Assembly: GCA_037783415.1 (NCBI GenBank)
Contig: JAZGTN010000058.1
Coordinates: 3,384,001 to 3,448,000, forward strand
Direction: 5' to 3'
Length of the DNA: 64,000 nt
DNA from: Leptasterias polaris
Lineage: Eukaryota > Echinodermata > Asteroidea > Forcipulatida > Asteriidae
Shown: positions 1 to 12,925 of the stretch, one piece after another
Position numbering within the stretch: position 1 is the stretch's first letter
Layout: each line of letters begins with the position of its first letter
The notes under the pieces: generated by a model
Seen by the model: the letters and a program-made list of their open reading frames with translations, nothing else
Told to the model about the DNA's origin: nothing
Databases searched by the model: none
Translations under genes and position numbers: made by a program

Positions 1-349
1 CAGTGAGATACAGCAACAAGCAAATGGTCATTTTTCACCTTTAAAAACCTTGTAATTCGATACCTGATGACGTCATCATGACGCAATTCTTCGCGTGCCG
101 TCCTCATATTAAGGTTCAAGTGTATGCTAAGTTTCAAGTTTGTACAACTTTTACTTTTTGAGAAATCTGCAAAAAACTAGAATTGCCCAAGAGCTTTAAA
201 TTATGTGTTTTGAACTGTTTTCAGCCTGCCGCTAGAGGGCGCTTTTGAATTATGTGACGTAAACACAAGATCACAACATAGTTAAAAACAACTCAAAAAA
301 AAAAGCTACTTTCAAGTTACTGGGCATTTCCGGTTTCGATCGGAAGTAG

Positions 350-365
350 AGGTCATGTGAGGTCA
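350..365 (+). promoter_or_regulatory. AGGTCA direct repeat with 4-bp spacer (one per unit)
   Basis: AGGTCA-TGTG-AGGTCA follows a CCGGAAGT-like stretch and recurs in every unit. A second version, AGGTCA-AATG-GGGTCA, occurs near 2096-2112 and in later units. The DR4 spacing is that of thyroid-receptor/LXR-type nuclear receptor sites and CCGGAAGT is an ETS-type core. Function is inferred from motif shape only. Confidence 0.4.
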
Positions 366-3300
366 CGCGCATGACAAAAAATTAAGACCTATTTGACCTT
401 AGTATGATCCCGCATAAAGCAACCGCCGGTCTCTTAAGTGTTATTTGTTACAGACTTTCAAACATAAACAAATAAATAAGAGAATATGCTTGAGAAACAT
501 AATTTAAAGTTTGAGTGGCCAGGGCAAGGCTGCTTGCACATTAATATACTATCGTGCGTCATTTGTTGTCCTTTTTGGTCCAGATGTAAATGTCAAAATG
601 TTGTCATGTCTGTCCAAAAGTTTGAGCAAGGTTAATTCTACAACCTGATATAAAAATTATCCTGAAATAGTAGTTTTAAAGAAATGAATTAGATAAGATA
701 TTTAAAAAAATTCAACTCAATACGTGAATCACACATTAAAAGCAGATCTGAGTTTGCCTACATGTATGGCAAACTCGGGTTCATACCAACTGGTTTGGGA
801 ATGAGCAGTTTTCAACAAGATCTTTCTTATCTGATCAAAAGTGCAAACATGTGGTTTAGGGTGTCATTGCCTGTGAGTTTACAGACAGAACCATCGACGA
901 AATTTCACAGTTTCTTGTTTAAAATGTGAAGTATTGGGAAAGTGAGTTAAATGTTATCATTAAAGCAACTTTGAATCATAAAAATCGACCAAATATATCT
1001 CGAGAAATTGAATAAGAAACAATAGGACTTTCTCTCTGCTCCTCAGCATTTCGGTGATTTGACACCAGCAAGTAGGCTTGTGGGTTATGGATCACTGGCC
1101 TTGGGGAATTGGTTCCAGGGAGAATGTTTATAAAACAATTACTTAACTGATAACAGCTGATAAGATTCACAGTGAAACTGGTGAATAGAATTCTGAGATT
1201 TTGGTAAATTGTGGGAAAATCACTTAATGTTCCGATTGGAACTGGAAGTCAATCTCAAAATGATCTGTTCTTTGAAGCATTTGTAGAACATTTAACAACC
1301 TATCCGACGATGTGTAGATTGTCAAAATCCGAATTATGGTTTTTGAGTTATGATTTTTACAAATATTAAACTTTGATTAAATGTAATTCAGTGCCCGATG
1401 ACGTCATCATGACGTAATTAAGTATGTGTTGTCTTGATACTAAGGTTCAACTATCTGGTGAGTTTCAACATTCAATTCAATCTCAATCTTGAGTTATTCC
1501 ATAGATAAGCTCGAAAGTTGTTTTTTGAAGGAAACAAAACGAAGGTGAACTTCGACCTAGGGTAACGACCTGGAAGATAAGGTCGTACGATTTTGGCGTT
1601 AACTTTTCAAATGTTGCCCCAGTCTTGATCTATGCGATGCCCAAGTATGAACATCATAGCTTTCATATTCGTTGAGATACAGCAAAAAGCAAATGGTCAC
1701 TTTTCAACTTTAAAAACCTTGTAATTCGATACCTGATGACGTCATCATGACGCAATTCTTCGCGTGCCGTCCTCATATTAAGGTTCAAGTGTATGCTAAG
1801 TTTCAAGTTTGTACACCTTTTACTTTTTGAGAAATCATGTCGAGAAAGTTCAGGGAAAAGAAGAACAGGAAGAAACTAGAAATCTAGAGTTTGTGGACAA
1901 ACTCAGGGTGTTCGGGTCGGACGAAATAAAGTGACTGCGTAAATAAAAATAGGGAAATTATTGTGTGAAGGTTTTTTTTTTTAATTGTGCTGTGCTGACA
2001 GGCAAAATATTTATTTGTACTTCTTGTTGATCTCTGTGCAAAATCATAGCATAAAGGTTGTCATATGAAACTTCAACTTCCGGTTTTGACAGGGAAAGGT
2101 CAAATGGGGTCACACTTTGTACAAAGTATCTAGAATTGCCCAAGAGCTTTAAATTGTGTGTTTTGTTATTTTCAGTGAGATACAGCAACAAGCAAATGGT
2201 AATTTTTCACCTTTAAAAACCTTGTAATTCGATACCTGATGACGTCATCATGACGCAATTCTTCTCTTGCCGTCCTCATATTAAGGTTCAAGTGTATGCT
2301 AAGTTTCAAGTTTGTACAACTTTTACTTTTTGAGAAATCTGCAAAAAACTAGAATTGCCCAAGAGCTTTAAATTATGTGTTTTGAACTGTTTTCAGCCTG
2401 CCGCTAGTGGGCGCTTTTGAATTATGTGACGTAAACCAGACACTTGCCAGATCACAACATAGTTAAAAACAACTCAAAAAAAATTTCCCACTTTCAAGTT
2501 ACTGGGCAATTCCGGTTTCGACCGGAAGTAGAGGTCATGTGAGGTCACGCGCATGACAAAAAATTAAGACCTATTTGACCTTAGTATGATCCCGCATAAA
2601 GCAACCGCCGGTCTCTTAAGTGTTATTTGTTACAGACTTTCAAACATAAACAAATAAATAAGAGAATACGCTTGAGAAACATAATTTAAAGTTTGAGTGA
2701 CAAGGGCAAGGCTGCTTGCACATTAATATACTATCGTGCGTCATTTGTTGTCCTTTTTGGACCAGATGTAAATGTTAAAATGTTGTCATGTCTGTCCAAA
2801 AGTTTGAGCAAGGTTAATTCTACAACCTGATATACAAATTATCCTGAAATAGTAGTTTTAAAGAAATGAATAAGATAAGATATTAAGAAAATTTCAACTC
2901 AATACGTGAATCACACATTAAAATCAGATCTGAGTTTGCCTACATGTATGACAAACTCGGGTTCATACCAACTGGTTTGAGAAAGAGCAGTTTTCAACAA
3001 GATCTTTCTTATCTGATCAAAAGTGCAAACATGTGGTTTAGGGTGTCATTGCCTGTGAGTTTACAGACAGAACCATCGACGAAATTTCACAGTTTCTTGT
3101 TTAAAATGTAAAGTATTGGGAAAGTGAGTTAAATGTTATCATTAAAGCAACTTTGAATCATAAAAATCGACCAAATATATCTCGAGAAATTGAATAAGAA
3201 ACAATAGGACTTTCTCTCTGCTCTTCAGCATTTCGGTGATTTGACACCAGCAAGTAGGCTTGTGGGTTATGGATCACTGGCCTTGGGGAATTGGTTCCAG

Positions 3301-6300
3301 GGAGAATGTTTATAAAACAATTACTCAACTGATAACAGCTGATAAGATTCACAGTGAAACTGGTGAATAGAATTCTGAGATTTTGGTAAATTGTGGGAAA
3401 ATCACTTAATGTTCCGATTAGAACTGGAAGTCAATCTCAAAATGATCTGTTCTTTGAAGCATTTGTAGAACATTTAACAACCTATCCGATGATGTGTAGA
3501 TTGTCAAAATCCGAATTATGGTTTTTGAGTTATGATTTTTACAAATATTAAACTTTGATTAAACGTAATTCAGTGCCCGATGACGTCATCATGACGTAAT
3601 TAAGTATGTGTTGTCTTGATACTAAGGTTCAACTATCTGGTGAGTTTCAACATACAATTCAATCTCAATCTTGAATTATTCCATAGATAAGCTCGAAAGT
3701 TGTTTTTTGAAGGAAAAAAAACGAAGGTGAACTTCGACCTAGGGTAACGACCTGGAAGATAAGGTCGTACGATTTTGGCGTTAACTTTTCAAATGTTGCC
3801 CCAGTCTTGATCTATGCGATGCCCAAGTATGAACATCATAGCTTTCATATTCGTTGAGATACAGCAAAAAGCAAATGGTCACTTTTCAACTTTAAAAACC
3901 TTGTAATTCGATACCTGATGACGTCATCATGACGCAATTCTTCGCGTGCCGTCCTCATATTAAGGTTCAAGTGTATGCTAAGTTTCAAGTTTGTACAACT
4001 TTTACTTTTTGAGAAATCTGCAAGAGAAAGTTCAAAGAAAAGAAGAGGAAGAAAAAAAACAACAACTAGAGTTTGTGGACAAACTCAGGGTGTTCGGGTC
4101 GAACGAAATAAAGTGACTGCGTAAATAAAAATAAGGAAATTATTGTGTGAAGGTTTTTTTTTGTAATTGTGCTGTGCTGACAGGCAAAATATTTATTTGT
4201 ACTTCTTGTTGATCTCTGTGCAAAATCATAGCATAAAGGTTGTCATATGAAACTTCAACTTCCGGTTTTGACAGGGAAAGGTCAAATGGGGTCACACTTT
4301 GTACAAAGTATCTAGAATTGCCCAAGAGCTTTAAATTGTGTGTTTTGTTATTTTCAGTGAGATACAGCAACAAGCAAATGGTCATTTTTCACCTTTAAAA
4401 ACTTTGTAATTCAATACCTGATGACGTCATCATGACGCAATTCTTCGCGTGCCGTCCTCATATTAAGGTTCAAGTGTATGCTAAGTTTCAAGTTTGTACA
4501 ACTTTTACTTTTTGAGAAATCTGCACAAATCTAGAATTGCCCAAGAGCTTTAAATTATGTGTTTTGAACTGTTTTCAGCCTGCCGCTAGAGGGCGCTTTT
4601 GACTTATGTGACGTAAACCAGACACTTGCCAGATCACAACATAGTTAAAAACAACTCAAAAAAAATTCCCACTTTCAAGTTACTGGGCATTTCCGGTTTC
4701 GACCGGAAGTAGAGGTCATGTGAGGTCACGCGCATGACAAAAAATTAAGACCTATTTGACCTTAGTATGATCCCGCATAAAGCAACCGCCGGTCTCTTAA
4801 GTGTGATTTGTTACAGACTTTCAAACATAAACAAATAAATAAGAGAATACGCTTGAGAAACATAATTTAAAGTTTGAGTGGCCAGGGCAAGGCTGCTTGC
4901 ACATTAATATACTATCGTGCGTCATTTGTTGTCCTTTTTGGACCAGATGTAAATGTCAAAATGTTGTCATGTCTGTCCAAAAGTTTGAGCAAGGTTAATT
5001 CTACAACCTGATATAAAAATTATCCTGAAATAGTAGTTTTAAAGAAATGAATAAGATAAGATATTAAGAAAATTTCAACTCAATACGTGAATCACACATT
5101 AAAAGCAGATCTGAGTTTGCCTACATGTATGACAAACTCGGGTTCATACCAACTGGTTTGGGAATGAGCAGTTTTCAACAAGATCTTTCTTATCTGATCA
5201 AAAGTGCAAACATGTGGTTTAGGGTGTCATTGCCTGTGAGTTTACAGACAGAACCATCGACGAAATTTCACAGTTTCTTGTTTAAAATGTGAAGTATTGG
5301 GAAAGTGAGTTAAATGTTATCATTAAAGCAACTTTGAATCATAAAAATCAACCAAATATATCTCGAGAAATTGAATAAGAAACAATAGGACTTTCTCTCT
5401 GCTCTTCAGCATTTCGGTGATTTGACACCAGCAAGTAGGCTTGTGGGTTATGGATCACTGGCCTTGGGGAATTGGTTCCAGGGAGAATGTTTATAAAACA
5501 ATTACTTAACTGATAACAGCTGATAAGATTCACAGTGAAACTGGTGAATAGAATTCTGACATTTTGGTAAATTGTGGGAAAATCACTTAATGTTCCGATT
5601 GGAACTGGAAGTCAATCTCAAAATGATCTGTTCTTTGAAGCATTTGTAGAACATTTAACAACCTATCCGATGATGTGTAGATTGTCAAAATCCGAATTAT
5701 GGTTTTTGAGTTATGATTTTTACAAATATTAAACTTTGATTAATTGTAATTCAGTGCCCGATGACGTCATCATGACGTAATTAAGTATGTGTTGTCTTGA
5801 TACTAAGGTTCAACTATCTGGTGAGTTTCAACATTCAATTCAATCTCAATCTTGAGTTATTCCATAGATAAGCTCGAAAGTTGATTTTTGAAGGAAAAAA
5901 AACGAAGGTGAACTTCGACCTAGGGTAACGACCTGGAAGATAAGGTCGTACGATTTTGGCGTTAACTTTTCAAATGTTGCCCCAGTCTTGATCTATGCGA
6001 TGCCCAAGTATGAACATCATAGCTTTCATATTCGTTGAGATACAGCAAAGAGCAAATGGTCACTTTTCAACTTTAAAAACCTTGTAATTCGATACCTGAT
6101 GACGTCATCATGACGCAATTCTTCGCGTACCGTCCTCATATTAAGGTTCAAGTGTATGCTAAGTTTCAAGTTTGTACACCTTTTACTTTTTGAGAAATCT
6201 TGTAGAGAAAGTTCAGGGAAAAGAAGAACAGGAAGAAACTAGAAATCTAGAGTTTGTGGACAAACTCAGGGTGTTCGGGTCGAACAAAATAAAGTGACTG

Positions 6301-8457
6301 CGTAAATAAAAATAGGGAAATTATTGTGTGAAGGTTTTTTTATTTATTGTGCTGTGCTGACAGGCAGAATATTTATTTGTACTTCTTGTTGATCTCTGTG
6401 CAAAATCATAGCATAAAGGTTGTCATATGAAACTTCAACTTCCGGTTTTGACAGGGAAAGGTCAAATGGGGTCACACTTTGTACAAAGTATCTAGAATTG
6501 CCCAAGAGCTTTAAATTGTGTGTTTTGTTATTTTCAGTGAGATACAGCAACAAGCAAATGGTCATTTTTCACCTTTAAAAACCTTGTAATTCGATACCTG
6601 ATGACGTCATCATGACGCAATTCTTCGCGTGCCGTCCTCATATTAAGGTTCAAGTGTATGCTAAGTTTCAAGTTTGTACAACTTTTACTTTTTGAGAAAT
6701 CTGCAAAAAACTAGAATTGCCCAAGAGCTTTAAATTATGTGTTTTGAACTGTTTTCAGCCTGCCGCTAGGGGGCGCTTTTGACTTATGTGACGTAAACCA
6801 GACACTTGCCAGATCACAACATAGTTACAAACAACTCAAAAAAAATTCCCACTTTCAAGTTACTGGGCATTTCCGGTTTCGACCGGAAGTAGAGGTCATG
6901 TGAGGTCACGCGCATGACAAAAAATTAAGACCTATTTGACCTTAGTATGATCCCGCATAAAGCAACCGCCGGTCTCTTAAGTGTTATTTGTTACAGACTT
7001 TCAAACATAAACAAATAAATAAGAGAATACGCTTGAGAAACATAATCTAAAGTTTGAGTGGCCAGGGCAAGGCTGCTTGCACATTAATATCGTGCGTCAT
7101 TTGTTGTCCTTTTTGGACCAGATGTCAATGTCAAAATGTTGTCATGTCTGTCCAAAAGTTTGAGCAAGGTTAATTCTACAACATGATATAAAAATTATCC
7201 TGAAATAGTAGTTTTAAAGAAATGAATAAGATAAGATATTAAGAAAATTTCAACTCAATAAGTGAATCACACATTAAAAGCAGATCTGAGTTTGCCTACA
7301 TGTATGACCATGGTATGACAAACTCGGGTTCATACCAACTGGTTTGGGAATGAGCAGTTTTCAACAAGATCTTTCTTATCTGATCAAAAGTGCAAACATG
7401 TGGTTTAGGGTGTCATTGCCTGTGAGTTTACAGACAGAACCATCGACGAAATTTCACAGTTTCTTGTTTAAAATGTAAAGTATTGGGAAAGTGAGTTAAA
7501 TGTTATCATTAAAGCAACTTTGAATCATAAAAATCGACCAAATATATCTCGAGAAATTGAATAAGAAACAATAGGACTTTCTCTCTGCTCTTCAGCATTT
7601 CGGTGATTTGACACCAGCAAGTAGGCTTGTGGGTTATGGATCACTGGCCTTGGGGAATTGGTTCCAGGGTGAATGTTTATAAAACAAGTACTTAACTGAT
7701 AACAGCTGATAAGATTCACAGTGAAACTGGTGAATAGAATTCTGAGATTTTTGTAAATTGTGGGAAAATCACTTAATGTTCCGATTGGAACTGGAAGTCA
7801 ATCTCAAAATGATCTGTTCTTTGAAACATTTGTAGAACATTTAACAACCTATCCGATGATGTGTAGATTGTCAAAATCCGAATTATGGTTTTTGAGTTAT
7901 GATTTTTACAAATATTAAACTTTGATTAATTGTAATTCAGTGCCCGATGACGTCATCATGACGTAATTAAGTATGTGTTGTCTTGATACTAAGGTTCAAC
8001 TATCTGGTGAGTTTCAACATTCAATTCAATCTCAATCTTGAGTTATTCCATAGATAAGCTCGAAAGTTGATTTTTGAAGGAAAAAAAACAAAGGTGAACT
8101 TCGACCTAGGGTAACGACCTGGAAGATAAGGTCGTACGATTTTGGCGTTAACTTTTCAAATGTTGCCCCAGTGTTGATCTATGCGATGCCCAAGTATGAA
8201 CATCATAGCTTTCATATTCGTTGAGATACAGCAAAGAGCAAATGGTTACTTTTCAAATTTAAAAACCTTGTAATTCGATACCTGATGACGTCATCATGAC
8301 GCAATTCTTCGCGTACCGTCCTCATATTAAGGTTCAAGTGTATGCTAAGTTTCAGGTTTGTACACCTTTTACTTTTTGAGAAATCTTGTAGAGAAAGTTC
8401 AGGGAAAAGAAGAACAGGAAGAAAAAAAAAAAAACAAAAAAACTTAACAATAACAAT

Positions 8458-8484
8458 AGGTTTTCGGCTGATGGCCGAACACCT
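8458..8484. repeat. Hairpin cassette inserted in the fourth satellite unit
   Basis: AGGTTTTCGGC pairs with GCCGAACACCT around a short loop, after an A-rich leader and ACTTAACAATAACAAT. The same cassette is found at 12977, 13030 and 13255. Its presence here accounts for the unit being about 65 bp longer than the others. Confidence 0.75.
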
Positions 8485-10699
8485 AACTAGAAATCTAGAG
8501 TTTGTGGACAAACTCGGGGTGTTCGGGTCGAACGAAATAAAGTGACTGCGTAAATAAAAATAGGGAAATTATTGTGTGAAGTTTTTTTTTTGTAATTGTG
8601 CTGTGCTGACAGGCAAAATATTTATTTGTACTTCTTGTTGATCTCTGTGCAAAATCATAGCCTAAAGGTTGTCATATGAAACTTCAACTTCCGGTTTTGA
8701 CAGGGAAAGGTCAAATGGGGTCACACTTTGTACAAAGTATCTAGAATTGCCCAAGAGCTTTAAATTGTGTGTTTTGTTATTTTCAGTGAGATACAGCAAC
8801 AAGCAAATGGTCATTTTTCACCTTTAAAAACCTTGTAATTCGATACCTGATGACGTCATCATGACGCAATTCTTCGCGTGCCGTCCTCATATTAAGGTTC
8901 AAGTGTATGCTAAGTTTCAAGTTTGTACAACTTTTACTTTTTGAGAAATCTGCAAAAAACTAGAATTGCCCAAGAGCTTTAAATTATGTGTTTTGAACTG
9001 TTTTCAGCCTGCCGCTAGAGGGCGCTTTTGACTTATGTGACGTAAACCAGACACTTGCCAGATCACAACATAGTTACAAACAACTCAAAAAAAATTCCCA
9101 CTTTCAAGTTACTGGGCATTTCCGGTTTCGACCGGAAGTAGAGGTCATGTGAGGTCACGCGCATGACAACAAATTAAGACCTATTTGACCTTAGTATGAT
9201 CCCGCATAAAGCAACCGCCGGTCTCTTAAGTGTTATTTGTTACAGACTTTCAAACATAAACAAATAAATAAGAGAATACGCTTGAGAAACATAATCTAAA
9301 GTTTGAGTGGCCAGGGCAAGGCTGCTTGCACATTAATATCGTGCGTCATTTGTTGTCCTTTTTGGACCAGATGTCAATGTCAAAATGTTGTCATGTCTGT
9401 CCAAAAGTTTGAGCAAGGTTAATTCTACAACATGATATAAAAATTATCCTGAAATAGTAGTTTTAAAGAAATGAATAAGATAAGATATTAAGAAAATTTC
9501 AACTCAATAAGTGAATCACACATTAAAAGCAGATCTGAGTTTGCCTACATGTATGACCATGGTATGACAAACTCGGGTTCATACCAACTGGTTTGGGAAT
9601 GAGCAGTTTTCAACAAGATCTTTCTTATCTGATCAAAAGTGCAAACATGTGGTTTAGGGTGTCATTGCCTGTGAGTTTACAGACAGAACCATCGACGAAA
9701 TTTCACAGTTTCTTGTTTAAAATGTAAAGTATTGGGAAAGTGAGTTAAATGTTATCATTAAAGCAACTTTGAATCATAAAAATCGACCAAATATATCTCG
9801 AGAAATTGAATAAGAAACAATAGGACTTTCTCTCTGCTCTTCAACATTTCGGTGATTTGACACCAGCAAGTAGGCTTGTGGGTTATGGATCACTGGCCTT
9901 GGGGAATTGGTTCCAGGGAGAATGTTTATAAAACAATTACTTAACTGATAACAGCTGATAAGATTCACAGTGAAACTGGTGAATAGAATTCTGAGATTTT
10001 TGTAAATTGTGGGAAAATCACTTAATGTTCCGATTGGAACTGGAAGTCAATCTCAAAATGATCTGTTCTTTGAAGCATTTGTAGAACATTTAACAACCTA
10101 TCCGATGATGTGTAGATTGTCAAAATCCGAATTATGGTTTTTGAGTTATGATTTTTACAAATATTAAACTTTGATTAAATGTAATTCAGTGCCCGATGAC
10201 GTCATCATGACGTAATTAAGTATGTGTCGTCTTGATACTAAGGTTCAACTATCTGGTGAGTTTCAACATTCAATTCAATCTCAATCTTGAGTTATTCCAT
10301 AGATAAGCTCGAAAGTTGATTTTTGAAGGAAAAAAAACGAAGGTGAACTTCGACCTAGGGTAACGACCTGGAAGATAAGGTCGTACGATTTTGGCGTTAA
10401 CTTTTTAAATGTTGCCCCAGTCTTGATCTATGCGATGCCCAAGTATGAACATCATAGCTTTCATATTCGTTGAGATACAGCAAAAAGCAAATGGTCACTT
10501 TTCAACTTTAAAAACCTTGTAATTCGATACCTGATGACGTCATCATGACGCAATTCCTCGCGTGCCGTCCTCATATTAAGATTCAAGTGTATGCTAAGTT
10601 TCAAGTTTGTACACCTTTTACTTTTTGAGAAATCTGCAAGAGAAAGTTCAGGGAAAAGAAGAACAGGAAGAAAAAACTAGACTTTCAGTTTTTGTCATG

Positions 10700-11700
10700 T
10701 GACAAAAACAAGGTGTTCGTGGTGATTCAATGAAAAGGTAACAACATTATACCTTATCAATTCAATGCCTGGTTCAGGAGTTTTGAATTTTTGTAAAATT
10801 AAACACCAACTTCCGGTTCGCAACGGATAAAAGGTCAAATAGGGGTCACTAATTTTTAGCGCGTGATAAATTTATTAAGACCTTTTAGATGATGGATGGA
10901 TTGTAAAAATCCAATGTTTGGTTTAGAAGTTATGATTTTTTCAAATATAAAGTTTCAACTTCCGTTTTGAACCGGAAGGTGATGTCAAATGAGGTCACAC
11001 TTGGTGGCGTTGGTGATGTCTTTTGAGTTCTTTCTTTTGACGTTTAGATGATAAAAATCAATCATGTGGTTTAGGATTTTTATTTTTCAAATATTATATA
11101 TCAATTTCCAACTGTAACCGGAAGTCAAGGTCAAACGAGTTCGCATATTGTGTAGCACGTGATAAGTCTATTAAGACCTTTCAGATGATGCATAGATTGA
11201 AAAAAATCAAATGTATAGTTCAGATGTTATGATTTTTTTTTTAATATAAAATTTAAACTTCCGGTTTGAACCGGAAGACAATGTCATCAGGTCACAAATT
11301 ATAGCGTTAGTAATGTTTTTCAAAGCCTTATCTGACGACGTTCAGATAATAAACAACTAATTCCTGGTTTTGGAGTAATGTTTTTTTCAAATAATTAATT
11401 GTATCTTCCTATTTAACCGGAAGTCAAGGTTAAATAGTAAATGTTGTGTGTCGTTTTTTAAGTTGTTACATACTTACCCAATGACGTATAAATAAATTAA
11501 AAAAATCAAATGTGTGGTTGAGAAATTATTTTTCTTTGAAAAATTAAATTTCAACCTCCAGTTTGAACAAGAAGCCAAGTTTAAACTGGTTTCATTTGTG
11601 TAGATCCTAATCAGTACATTAAAACCTTTCAGCTAATGTATGACTTGTAAAAAAAAACTATAATTATGTGAACCGGAGTAACGTGTTTTTCAAATATTAG
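10700..11700. repeat. Diverged ~150-bp repeat with ETS-like palindromes
   Basis: Variants of ACTTCCGG(N)nCCGGAAG followed by AAGGTCAAA(N)GAGGTCAC begin near 10803, 10966, 11103, 11248, 11403 and 11552, about 137-163 bp apart. Similar blocks occur inside the 2.2-kb unit near 329-367 and 2090-2112. This is an old short-period array beside the homogeneous long-period one. Confidence 0.65.
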
Positions 11701-11879
11701 ATTAATAATCTGAGGGTGTGCATTGTTTCTTGTAATATCAATGCCAATGTAATCCTACTTGTAGTTTTGGTGCGAGACGTTGTTCATTATCACTGAACTA
11801 TTGCGATTCTCCGCTATGCACTCAGCGCTCGATGTTACTGAAAACATTATTCACAACAGCGCCCCCTTTTGTTGGACGA

Positions 11880-12860
11880 AAAAGATCGCTGTTGGGGATT
11901 CCCCCAAAAATAATTTCGCGCCACTTCACACGCACAGTCAGCGCTGGCAATGCATGTAGCGTATATAGTGTGCGTTGTTGTCAGTCGTTAGCCCTTACAC
12001 GTTATGTGTACAATGCGTTGTCAATGAAAGTGGGAGGGGGGGGGGGGGTACGAGTAGGACGGTGCGCTTCATTTCCCAGTTTTTACCAGATGCAAAGGAT
12101 TATAATGTTGTTATCTCTGTGCAAAAGTTTAAGAGGGATTGCTGTTCTACAATCTGATACAAAAATTATGCTGAAGTGATCAAGAGTTTTAAAGATGTGA
12201 ATAAGATAAGATATTATGAAATTTTCAACTTCCGTTATGAACCGAAACTTTCGAAAGTAAGTTAAAATATTGTACGTGTTGTGTGAAGCGTTTGTCTAAC
12301 TCTTAACGATCTATCCGATGATGTGTAGATTGTCAAAATCCAAATTATGGTTTTTGAGTTATGATTTTTACAAATATTAAACTTTGATTTAATGTAATTC
12401 AGTGCCCGATGACGTCATCATGACGTAATTAGGTATGTATTGTCTTGATACTAAGGTTCAACTATCTGGTGAGTTTCAACATTCAATTCAATCTCAATCT
12501 TGAGTTATTCCGTAGATAAGCTCGAAAGTTGTTTTTTGAAGGAAAAAAACGAAGGTGAACTTCGACCCAGGGTAACGACCCGGAAGTTAAGGTTGTACAA
12601 ATTTGGCGTTAACTTTTCAATTGTTGCCCCAGTCTTGGTCTATCAGATGCCAAAACTTTGAACATCATAGCTTTCATATTCGTTGAGATACAGCAAAAAG
12701 CAAATGGTCATTTTTCAACTTTAAAAACCTTGTAATTCGACACCTGATGACGTCATCATGACGTACTGACAACTGTGCCGTCTTCATATTGAGGTTCAAT
12801 TATCTGATGAGTTTCAAGGTTCAATTCAGTTTCAATCTTGAGTTATGCTGTAGAGAAGAG
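11880..12860. repeat. Diverged partial copy of the 2.2-kb unit (array edge)
   Basis: Sequence from about 12120 matches unit positions near 590-720 with many changes. From 12290 it follows the second and third CRE modules of the unit closely (palindromes at 12408 and 12745, 337 bp apart as in the array). A G-rich tract lies at about 12029-12045. The plus-strand ORF 11832-12179 has no recognisable domain and I leave it out. Confidence 0.7.
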
Positions 12861-12925
12861 TTCTAGGGAAGAAGAAGATGGAGAAGAAAAAAAACAAAAA
12901 AAACAAAAACCAGACCAATAACAAG

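Larger units (their letters stand above)
1..10690. repeat. Tandem array of a 2.18-2.25 kb satellite-like unit
   Basis: The landmark CAGTGAGATACAGCAAC recurs at 1, 2173, 4355, 6535 and 8784, giving units of 2172, 2182, 2180 and 2249 bp plus a partial fifth. Copies differ by scattered substitutions and small indels, so the array is recent or homogenised. It is cut by the left window edge. Each unit contains three related modules, each with the core GATGACGTCATC, and short hairpins. The fourth unit is about 65 bp longer because of an extra hairpin cassette near 8425-8490. Short reading frames (for example 976-1170 and its four repeats) recur only because the DNA repeats; they show no domain and I do not call them genes. 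Confidence 0.95.

Noticed and set aside
976..1170. 64-codon minus-strand ORF repeated in every satellite unit
   Set aside because: It recurs only because the DNA repeats, differs by substitutions without a coding pattern, and has no domain, promoter or splice context.
1..10690. Regular repeat spacing considered as CRISPR or rDNA-like array
   Set aside because: Units are 2.2 kb and near-identical throughout, there are no spacers, and no rRNA or tRNA sequence is present.
11832..12179. 115-codon plus-strand ORF
   Set aside because: Contains a poly-G run and lies in diverged satellite sequence; no domain.
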